Part shown: positions 37,359-49,300 of the stretch, one piece after another
Position numbering within the stretch: position 1 is the stretch's first letter
Layout of the letters: each line of letters begins with the position of its first letter
NCBI RefSeq assembly: GCF_037975245.1
Contig: NC_092583.1
Coordinates: 2,256,764-2,320,763, forward strand
Length of the DNA: 64,000 nucleotides
Source: Apostichopus japonicus
Taxonomy: Eukaryota; Echinodermata; Holothuroidea; Aspidochirotida; Stichopodidae
Direction: 5' to 3'
Made by a program: the position numbers and the translations under genes
Notes under the pieces: model-generated
Seen by the model: only the letters and a program-made list of their open reading frames with translations
The model's database searches: none
What the model was told of the DNA's origin: nothing

Positions 37359-40300
37359 GTATGATGGAGAACCTGGTTGTAGAAATATTAATAGAAAAGG
37401 CTAATATTACAGAAATGGTAATATAGTGCAGCACAGTTAATTTTGAAAAAAGTAGAAACACATAATTTTGCTTGTCCGCTGGAAAAACATCACTTCCTGT
37501 TTGATTTTGTGATCTTCAAATTTGCTTGTGATAAGTTTATATACAGGAACATGTAAGGTGAGGTAAAATGGAGTAGTTGTCTTCACATGTCAATAAACTG
37601 ATCAAAAATGTTAAAATATAGTATTATTTGGAAACATGATAACAGAGTGTCTGTTTGATAAACAACTAACTTCCTTTTATGGTTGTGTGAACCTTGATAT
37701 TAAGAAAACTCTTGAAAAGCAGACCTAGTTAAGTAACTAATTCTTTAGGGACATCACACTATAATCAAAATATAAAGAGTAAATAAAATCCTTCTATTTT
37801 TAATGTAGCATTCTCTAAATTTTCATGTTTTATTCTTGTCCCTCACAGTACTATTTTGGCAATTCTAATCTGAGGAGAGATCGTTTCCTACAACTACAGA
37901 TCAGGGAAGATAATGGCTGTATCCTTTTGCTTTCAAGATTCTTGCAAAGTTTAATAAACAATATTTGGATCTGTTCTTCCCGAGTTTCTTTTTTACAGTC
38001 TCGATTACATTCCCTTCTTCCCCTTCTGTATCACATGCTTCCCATGTTCCCTATTCTAGACAAAGTCTGTTACTGTTAGTTTATGTGCTCTAAGCTGACA
38101 TTTGATTGTTATTCCATCCATAATAATTTGGTTAAGCTGAAGTTGCTGAACAGAATTCATCAAAACCAATTTAAGCCTGTACCTGTAGAAGATGGTCTGA
38201 ATTTTTCTGCACATGACCTAATCCTGCACTAGGAATGTTAATTAGAATTGCAAACAAGAAGGTACATCTATGTCAGTTGTGACCTATTTTGTGACCAATT
38301 TTCAATTTTTTTCAACAAGCAGGAAACGACCATATTTCTTGCCTTTTAGCAAAATGTGCCTTCCATTTTAATTGAAATTGGTAATGTTTGCAACATTAGC
38401 ATATCGTTTTGAGTCTGGTAGAAGTTTTGATTACGCAACCAAATAAGTTACCATGTAGTCAGTTAACCTTGACATGTCTGACCATCAGGGATCCCCATGG
38501 AAACGATGCTCAAGTTTAACCGCCTCTCACAGCTGTCCAAAGATGCAGATGTCATTGTTAACTCCCTGAAGAAGTCAAAGAGTGGACTTATGGAGGTTTG
38601 TGCTTTGGTTTTGATGCCCAGATTAGATATGCATACAGCACTGGTGTGTATGGTGTGTAACTATTCTGTGTGCTGTCAGTTTAAAAGTATGCCTTCAGGA
38701 CACATGAACGTGTAAAGCATTTCTTCACAGTTGAGGTGTAGCTTGCACTTTTGTTTCCCACAGCACAACTGACTGAGTGTCAAGGGTTACCCCTGACCAG
38801 ACGCATCTATTTTTCAAGCTTGAAACACTTTTTGGTTTTGATGATAATCGTAACCTTTGCATTCATGATGGCGTATGTGTGTGTGTGAGTGCGTTTGTGA
38901 CGCCCAGATTGTAAACCTCAAAATCAAGATATCTCAATACTGGAAGCTTAGGCCAACCTCTAATTAAGTGTATAGAAGTACCACATTGAGTTAAAGAAGT
39001 CTGTTTTTGGTGGACGTCAAAGGTCATTTGGGGTCATCAGAGGTCAAATCATGAAACCCCTGTAAACATGTACACCCTCACTATCCATAACGTCAGATTC
39101 ATGAAGAAAACCGCTCATGCTAATTCATCAAAACCACAATATGCATTTTTGCATTCTGGTTCTTACAAAATGCTTTACTTTATGTGATTGTGCTGGACTT
39201 GAAAGCAATTACGATCTTACTTCCTCTTATTCAGGTCAGTGAAGATAAGCAGAAAATCAGAAGGTCACCAGACAATCCATTGCCAGAAGAGAATGCTTCC
39301 AATATGCTAGAACTGAAGGCTAGGACAGTTTATTGTGTGAGTAAAAGATTCATTTATGTACCCGTTTGTATCGTGTCAGTAAAAAATAACGTATTGTGTA
39401 AGTAACAAGGTAGTTTTTCTTTAATATGTAAGTAGCCATCCAAGGGTAGTATGTTATGTAAGTTACGTTTCATAGGGTTGTGTATTGCGTAGGTTACAGT
39501 AACCATTCATTGTATTGTGTGTATATTGATCGATAGTTGGTGAGCAACAAGTCTCATTGCTCTGTGTCAAGTAAAGTTTTATCGTTACCAGATCGCTCAA
39601 CCTAAGCGATCTCTGACCCAGGTCATCGTAGATGGAAAGTTGATGACATTTACAAGATAATGTATAATTAATCTACTTTTAACGTTGTTGTAATTAAACT
39701 GTTTTTTTGAAAGTCAGGGTCAAAAGTCAGATTTAGTTACTTACTGGACAAGATGATCAAAAGAACAAGCTGACAGAAAATATTAGAATATTTGTGTATT
39801 TTGGTATAAAGCCGATGTTCAGCATAGTCTCCCAACTTCTGTGCAAAGTGGGATTTCTTTCTGCTTGGAAGGAAGAGAAAATATCCCAACAAACATTCTG
39901 TGACAAAGTAAATGCTGTCAAGATAAAGAAGATGTTGTCTTGATGTGGTCTTATTTTTAAAAATTCTAACAGAAAGGATTTCCCTTGGACGCTACCATCG
40001 ACAAAATTCAAACATTCTTCGATCAGTACGGAGACACAGAAGCCATCTTTATGAGGAGAGACAAGGAGAGGAATTTCAAGGTAAGATTTATCTGTTATCC
40101 TGTACACTCTTCCATAAAAAGTCCCATCTGAGTTGCAAACCAACTGGGGGGGGGGGGCGGCCGTAAGTATTGCAGGAACTAGAAGTAAAATTTTACACTT
40201 ATCTTGCCTTTATTCCTTGTTGCCGCAGCAAATTACATTATGTCACCATGGCACTTGAGCTGAAAATGTGTTTTTGTTTCCTGACAAATGGGAGGACAAA

Positions 40301-43300
40301 TGTCACTGTGTTTATGATTAGATAGTTGGGGGTCAGAGGTCACAGTGATGAATATTAGAGCCAATCCACTGAATGAATTATGTGGAATTCTATTTCTCTG
40401 AGTGACCTTTGACCACTCTGAGTTCCAAGGTGTCAACAAGATATCTCAAAATTGGCTCAAGGGTGTCAACCAATTACCTTGCTCTAAATAAGTCAGAATA
40501 TGTGGAAATAAGTTGTAGCTGTGTGGGAATATATTTCTCTTTTATTAGTGTTACATTGTCTGACATTAAACTAAATTTTATCTTATAGTTTTGAAATAAT
40601 TTATCATTTTCATCTACAGGGCTCTGTGTTTGCAACCTACAAAACAAAGGCTGATGCACAAAAGTTTATGGCCGTGGAATCGATGAAGTATGAAGACAAA
40701 GAAATGGTTTGTTACTTCAAGTAAGTAGTCTATTCATTAATGAAACCTTTCCTTAAAGCCCCATAATGCAGTCAAATCTTGACAGTCAAGACAACCTTTT
40801 TGTGTAAAGCGTTGTGCGGTATTGCAAATTCACACAACCGGTAGTGTTGCAACATGAATCCGGGTATCGTAACTACAACCAGGATTTTCCTCAACTTTCA
40901 TCTACGGTTCAAAGCACTTAGTTACAAGACTGTCAATGTCATACATTCAATATCGATAGCCTAGGCAATGTACATACTCTTACACGCAAGGTTATAAAAA
41001 AAAACCAAAAATAATAAAAACACGCTATATTAGGGCCTTTGTTGTTTAAAATACACTTTCAAAAAGAAAAGCACAAACCTTGAAAAGAAGCAACCCACAT
41101 CATCCTTCATTCATACTCGAGGTGCGATATTATACCAAAACGAATGTAAGAATCGGTTGTTTTCCGACTACCGGTAGTATTTACACATTGCTTTGTGATC
41201 GGGATTAGTCAATATCGGGATACCGAGATTCAACGACTACCGGGATCCCGCACAACACTACTTGTGTAGTAAATAATCACACAATCACAATGAAGTTCTG
41301 TTTTTTTTTGGCCAAACTTTTGGCCTATTAGCAGATATGGAGCGAATTCAAGAATTCAAACCAAAACAAAGGTGTCCCTTTGCTATTGTTTTTTTGGGTC
41401 AAAATTAGAACATTAATCGGACGCATGCTTTCCTTTCCTTCTAAATTTCAGGTCAGATTATTACAAAATGAAATCAGAAGAGAGAAAGACACAGAAAGAA
41501 CAAAGCAAGAAAGATAAGAAAGAGTGAGTAATATTTAAAAGCATCCCTCCCCTGCCCCTCCCCCACCCACATCTCCACCACACCGTTCCATGCCCCAGCT
41601 ATATGAGCCTGCATGTTTGTCATGTTGAAGGTAATTTGATCTCCATGGTATTCACCTTCCCCTCACCACCACGACACTCCCCAACCCAGTTATGGGCCTG
41701 TATTGTTTTCATGTTTATGTACTTTTACCTGCTGGGGGTATCCTCATCCTCTCCCTTTAACCACCACAACCCCCCATCCCAGCTTGCATTTTTATCATGT
41801 TTGAAGTGGTTTCATCTCAGGGCTGGGCTTTGCAGAAGACTTCAAATGAATATGTTATGCCCGACGGCCTATCAGAGTCTGTTAACTTGGTATATTCTCT
41901 GCCTTGTCAGAATCGGAAATAAGCTTGTGCTTCCTCCATTGTTAGAAGTTAGGTCTTGATGTTAAAGGTCACAATGATGAAGAATTAGAGCCAATCCACT
42001 GAATGAATTGTGTGGATTTCTTGTATGTTTCTGAGTGACCTTTGACCTTCCCCTGTCCTGCCATTGTCCGAGATGGCGATAGGAAAGATTGGTGGATGAA
42101 TGGTCGGGCAGTCGGCAAAACAGACGTCTTGTGTTTTTATTTTTGTTTTTGACTTGTTTGTCATGAAAATGACAATTCCAACCAACTACTAAACATTCTT
42201 GGTCAAATATTGAATCGGTGTCTTGCGACTAGGAAGTCGTCTTTTGTTATACTCCTTAACAAGCAAGCAACCGGTTGTCACAAATGCAGGAAATCTTTAT
42301 TTTTAATTCTCTTAAGTATTTCTTACTTTTTTTTATTTCCATTTTTTTTATAGGAAGAAACAACAAATAGAGGACGAAGCAGTTGAAGCGAACGTAAGTT
42401 ATCAAATAAGTACTAACTATAAGACCGGGCTGATCTCTGGGAATTTGTGCAATTCATCAAACCTATAACAAACAGCCTTGCAGAGTATTAAGTTGATTTT
42501 ATTTGGTGTAGAGGGGGGTAGGTGTGAAGGGAGGAGGGGGTTGTGGGAGTGAAGGGAGGAGGGGGTTGTGGGAGCTCTGAATGAATAGTGAAAAATTGAG
42601 TCACGTCACTGTAGATAATCTTTTCGTCTTTAAAGTATAACTGCATGTGTTTACTTTTGATTATCCAATAATATATTGATTTTTTTGTTACTTGTTTGTC
42701 AAAGATGACAATTCGAACCAACTATTAAACATTCTTGCCTTTATGTTAACTAATGTGTGTAAGGAAGGAAAATGTCATGGGGAACTTGATATCACCCCAG
42801 TAGATGTTTCAACACTTGCTTTCTTAAGCTAGTGACTAAATCTTTTAACTTCTAGGCTTGCAGTTAGTCAAGCTGCTACCCAACAATAAAACTGTGCAGC
42901 ATCTATTGACATAGTGGGTTTGAAAAATGGTTAGATGAAGCATGAGCCTTGATTTATTCTCAGAATATCGTGATTGATCCTCCATTGTTAGCAGTCCGGT
43001 CTTGGGGTTTAAGGTCACAATGATGAAGAATTGGAGCCAATCCACTGAATAAATAGTGTGGATTTCTTGTATGTTTCTGAGTGACCTTTGACCTTATTCT
43101 GTCCTGCCATAGTCCGAGATGGCAGTAGGAAAGATGGGTGAATGAATGGTCGGGCAGTCGGCAAAACAGACATCTTGTGTTTACTTTTAATTATCCGATC
43201 AGATATTGATATGTTTTTGACTTGTTTGTCATGAAGTTGACAATTTGAACCAACTGTTAAAATTTCTTGGTGAAACATTGAATCGGTGTCTTGTGTCTAG

Positions 43301-46300
43301 TAAGTTGTCTTTGTTATACTCCTTAACAAGCAACCAGTTGTCTCTCACACAGTCCTTCTACCTTTTGTTATTCTGTTGTCATTGTCATGAATGTAAATGC
43401 CAGTTACCTTTTGTTGTACTTGACAAGATTGTCATTTATATTCCACTGAGGCTACTGATTGTGTCTTGAGCCTGCCAAGTATCCCCTGGTTTATCTGTTT
43501 GTCTTTTATTTTGTCATAGGCACTCAAGGTACCTATTGTCCGTCTTGTAATGTAAGACCTAGTTGTGCTGTTGTTTGAATAGACAATGTCATCTTTGAGT
43601 AAATGTTACTGTTTCATCTCTCTTCAGCTGGCAATATTAAGGGGTACCCTTTTTTTTTGGGACAGTAGATGATAATGTCATCCGGCTTTTTTTTTATTCC
43701 AGTAGAAGCTCTACCCCTTTATCCTTACAGGAAACTCAAAAGTTTTTATCCTCGTCTGATCCTCTTTACAGACGGAATATCAAGAATTTGAGCGTGGTCT
43801 GGTGATGTATTTCACCGGTGCCTGCGACCAGACCAGCCGTGAAGACTTGAAGGAAGTACTCGGCGATTATGGGGTGATCAGCTGGATCGAGTTCAATAAA
43901 GGCGAGACGGAGGTGAGCTGCTCTTTCAGGTGTAAAACAAAAATGTTAAAAACACTTAAAGGAAGTTACAAAACTATCTGAAATTTACATTAATAGCCTC
44001 TACTTAACTCGAATCTGATGTTTACAGATTAGAGACTGGACAATCTTGTTTGGTTTTAGAGAGTTGACATTTTTTCATGTTTTTTTTTTTTTTTTGAATA
44101 ATGGTGATGAGGAGAAGGAGGCGGGAAGGTTAGGTCTGTTAATATTTATGAGGATAATACACAAGTTCAGGCCTCCAAATTCAGGGTTTCTTACTGGCTA
44201 AGGTGACTTTTCTTTTTGCCATTAGAAAGGGCAATGGTAGTTCTTTCTGCCAATAGACATCAAGAACAGAAACACATAGTCGGGTAACAATTGTTAGTTA
44301 GAAAATCGGTATGAGTTCTGTTTTCTGCTTGCTATCAGAATATATTATTTGGCTGCTCCCATGAGCTGCTCCCATGAGCTGCTCCCATGAGCTGCTCCCA
44401 TGAGCTGCTCCCATGAGGCTTGACGGTAACTAATATGTGTAAGGAAGGAAAATGTCAAGGGGAAATTGATATCAGCCAGTAGATTTTTAAATGCTTCCTT
44501 TCTTTTAGCTCGTCGCTAAATCTTTAAAATACTTGGCTTGAAGTTCGTCAAGTTGCTATCCAGCTAAATGCACAGCAGTTATAGACCAGTAAGTCAGGGT
44601 CCTTAGTGGGTTTGAAAGACCGTTAGAAGAAGCGTGGGATTTGATTTATTCTCCGAATATCGTGATTCATCCTCCATTGTTAGAAGTTGGGGTCTTGGGG
44701 TTAAAGGTCACAATGATGAAGAATTGGAGCCAATCCACTGAATAAAAAGTGTGGATTTCTTGTATGTTTCTGAGTGACCTTTGACCTCAGTCTGTCCTGC
44801 CATAGTCCGAGATGGCAATGGGAAAGATTGGTGGATGAATGGTCAGGCAGTCGGCAAAACGGACATCTTACATCGGAGATTATTTACCGTTCTGTTTTTT
44901 CGATTTTTTTTAATATTTATCAAAAAGAAGGATTATGTTAATCATGTACACTTTAATTAAATATTCTTCTTCTTCCAACAGGGAAGCATAAGATTTGAGA
45001 GTGGTACCAATGTCAAAGAGATCATAGAGAAAGTCCTAGGTGATCACAATGATAAATTAGAGATCAGAGGTAGCGCTCTCACCATGAGGGTACTAGAGGG
45101 GGAAGAAGAGGACCAGCATTGGAAGCAGGTGTTTGAGAACAGGACAAGAGGAAGGATGAAGAAGCAACAAGGTGAGAGCAACGGTTTTCTCTTTTTGTGG
45201 TCTGCCTATTCCCCCTGTCACCTTTCAGATGAAAAGGCTCTGTTTGTTTGTCGATTCACAGAATATGAAAATGGTTTTGTTCTGCGCACATTTCAAATGG
45301 GAGGATAAATGTCATTGTGTTCGTTGTAGATAGTTGTGTTTTTGTTTCCTTGTCTGATAGTATTGAAAGTCTGACAAATGGGAGGACAAATGTCACTGTG
45401 TTCATGAGTAGATAGTTGGGGGTCAGAGGTCACAGTGATGAATATTAGAGCCAATCCACTGAATGAATAATGTGGATTTCTATTTTACTGAGTGACCTTT
45501 GACCACTCTGAGCTCCAAAGGGGTCAACAAGTTATCTCAAAATTGGCTCAAGGGTGTCAACCACGTACCTTGCTCTACATCAGTCAGATATGTAGAAATC
45601 TGGAGCCAGTTATTTGGCAGAGAATCACAAAGCCAACTGGCTTCTGGTTATCTGGCTTTCGTAAGGAAATTTATTGAGAATCCCTGGAATGTTTCCTGAA
45701 GAGACCTTTCATGATGAACATTTCATTAGATAGCAAAATGCTGTAAAAGATAAGAGATATTCTACCAAAATGCAAAATTGTATAGTACTTAGCTCTCAGA
45801 TATGGATGTGAAACATATCAATATTTTATGATAAACAAAATAACTCTTGAAAAATATAAAAATGAAAATATCCCCTGATCTTAATGAAAATTATTAACAT
45901 ACTTTGTAAAGTAAACTTACTCTCCGTGGAACAAAACCTCTACAACTGAAAAAAAAGTCGGGAAAAGAAACACTGAATAGAAACCCAATTAACGAAAAGC
46001 AGGTAAGTTCTATGCCAGCAAACACTTCACCTGCGTCCTCTTGGCTGCTAGGCGAATATCAGGTCTTAAACTACGATTTAAGAAATGGCTGTTTCAAACA
46101 TCTCACTAATTCATTTAGCACAGATGCATTTCCTGCGTATAAACTCGTACATGGATTATACGAGGTGTCTACGCGGCAATTTGTTTGTCAACGAGTTTAT
46201 ACGCGTTTGTACTTGTTTATACGTCTTTATACGATTCTGTGCGCGTACACATGTCCAGTTATACGTGAGCGGTACTGTAGCAAACATGTTGTAAATGACG

Positions 46301-49300
46301 GGTTTGTTACGAAGTTCAAAAGTCAGTAAATGAAGTTGATCAACTCTATTTCTTTTCAACTTTCTTAACCATGGAATGCTAGAATAACATTTACACATAA
46401 AACGGAGAAAGGATGATCGCATATTTTCCCATATTTAATTTAAATTTCTTTCACAAGAAATTATCGTCACTTGTTCAGTCCTCAAAAAATGTTGTCGCGA
46501 TAACAATAATTTTCGATATATCGCCCAACCCTAATATTTTGTAAAAGTTAGTGGATGAAGTACAGAGCCAATACACTGACATTTTCATGTGGAATGTAAT
46601 CCCTGAGTGAACATTAACAGTGTGAACCCAAAGACGTATCATTATTTCAATATTAAAATTAAAACCTTTTCCTGGTGTAACATGGAATGTACACCGATTA
46701 TTATTATTATACAAATAAAATAAATTGATCAACCTAAGATTCCTTCAGCTCCTTATAAACCTCACTTAATGAGCACTTAATGAATCCTTATTTCGTTCTA
46801 AAAATTTACCTACTCTCCCCCAACCCCCCACCCCTGGCCCCTGTGAATATTAACATTCTACAACAGTTCAAACTTACCTATTGCATAAAATGCTAAATTT
46901 TTGGGGAATAAAGTTTAACACTTACCTCTAAGGTTACTTTGACAAACCAGCAGATAAAATGAACACCGGGAAAAAGTGTTAAATTTAATATCGAAATCCC
47001 TATAATGTTCACATGAATGCTACCAGGAGGTTTTTTTGCATTGAGTGATGCACAAAATTAAAACAGGAAATGATTGGCACAATCATCTCCCTCCTCCCCC
47101 CTCATCCTCTTCCCCCCCCCAAAAAAAAAGGAAAAAAAAGTCAGGACTCAGGAACATTTGATTAATATTTGGACAGTCTCTTAAACTAATTTCACTAACT
47201 TTCATAATGTTTTTAATGTTTGATGATAAAACTCTATTGCAGTTCAGCTCATTGAGCTTGACTGGTAAAGTTTTCAGTCTGAAAAGAGTGACGGATAAAA
47301 ATTTCAATTAGTCATTTCATCTCTAATATGAAAAATTGTCTGGAAGACGAAACGTTGAGAATCGAATAGAATTATCAAGCAGTAGTACTTGTTAAATCTC
47401 CATTTGGCACAGAACATCAAGATAGGTGTCTCATCCATCCATGGAAATATTATGTTATGTCATACTTGAACTTGTTGCCCAGATGCAACAACTTGCCGCT
47501 TTCGACAAAAAGAAAAAAAGAAAGCTGCATACGGTTTTAAATTTGGATCATGAAATCAATCAATGACGGAAGGAATGTGGGAAGTCACCGGCAAGAAAGG
47601 TAGTTTCGGTTTCAACCGTTGCTTTGATGTCTTCTGTAATGACTCGATCATCTCGGCCATCTCGGCGGCTGATCTAAATCCAGCACCCGAGGCTGTGATT
47701 TAATTATCTCTGCTCGACTCGCACCAATTTACATGTGAATTACTTTTAACTGGACACAGATACAACATGTATGAGCTGTACATACCCGAGACTAACTGTA
47801 AATCGTCTTCAGTCACCAGAAGAAAAAAATGCGTTCATTTGTTAAAGGTCAACTCTGAATCCAGGTTATTACGCAAAAGAGATTTTGAAGGACAGGCGAC
47901 AAAAGCGAGCGATGTGATTAGTCACGATTGATAGTGATCAATCGTGAACAGACATTGGTTCAGTGCGTTGTATGCTGCACATGCTTAAAATTCAAAAATA
48001 TCTGTGTCATTAGGTTGAAGGGTATTAACCACCACCAGGAAGTTTATGATGTGAAAGAGGGAGGGATGGTTGGGGGAGGGTGGAATGGTATAATTGCCAA
48101 GATGTGTATGCCCGGGTGCCGATGTGATCCCACAAGGGTGTGTAGGGGGTGAATGTACAGTATACAGCATCTTTATAGAAGGAGATGGGAGAGGGTTGTT
48201 TTTCTTGGTGCATGCTTTTGTTTTTTGGTTTCGATGGTTATTGATCGTATCAACTTAAGGTTGCTTTGGTTTCTGGATCAAATCCAAACCAAGTCAACAG
48301 ATATCTGCAGACGGCGCTAATTGACAGTCGTCAATATTTAATGGTGTGTTTTTTTTATCATTGTGATTATTATTATAATTTTTGATTTAATTTTGTTCGT
48401 TAACAGGGAGGAGGAAAAAGAAAGACAGACGCCCTAACAAATTTACAAAATACGAAGGACAGAGGAAAAAGTTCAAGGACAGCGACGATGAAGGAGATGC
48501 GGGAGGAGGAGGTGATGGAAAAACGGAAGAAGAAAAACCCAAAGCAGGTAAAAAAAAAACGATGATTGATTCAAAGAACTACAAAAACAGAAGAAAGATA
48601 CAAACCAAAACTCATCAATTGGTCTTATTTGAGTGTTTACTTAAGTACCATCTGTTTAAATAATCATTTTAGGGCCAAAAACCCCCAATCTACACCACAA
48701 TTCAGTGAAAACGTAAAGCACCAAATTTGCCTGTTTTTTGCCTCCGAGTGGCTTATTCTGTTCAAAAGTTACACCTTCGTTCAGGTTTGATCGCACATTG
48801 ATTATGAATTACCCAAAGCAGGTAAACGATGATGATTGATTAAAAGAACTCCAAAAACAGAAGAAAGATACCAAACATAAACTCCTCAATTGGTCTTATT
48901 TGAGTGTTTCACTTGTACCATCTGTCTTAATAATAAATTTAGGCCCCAAAATCACCAATCTTCACCACAATTCATTTAAAACGTAAAGCATCTACGATGC
49001 TACCAAGAATTGCCTGCGTTTTGGCCTCTTAGTGGCTATTCTGTTATAAACGTTGCACCTTTGTTCAGGTTTGATCGCACATTGATTGTGATTTAAACGG
49101 CCGTCTTAGGCAAAAATTGACCCGTTTCTGCGGCTTCAGTGCACTTGTACTAAATGGCAAGCATTTTGGCCAGAGGGGTACCTGTTAATCTTGCACGAGT
49201 GTGCCGATTAAATTATCATTCTGGCAGGTGGGCTACAATATTTTTGCCTCTTGTCAAGACGTTTATTAAATGCAGCAAAATTGCTGCACGAGTGCAAAGA

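Noticed and set aside
39757-40143. 128-residue minus-strand frame
   Set aside because: Antisense shadow over La exon 5.
47520-47720. Possible hidden exon in La intron 10
   Set aside because: Higher GC content, but no frame with splice sites in phase and no recognisable peptide; La is complete without it.
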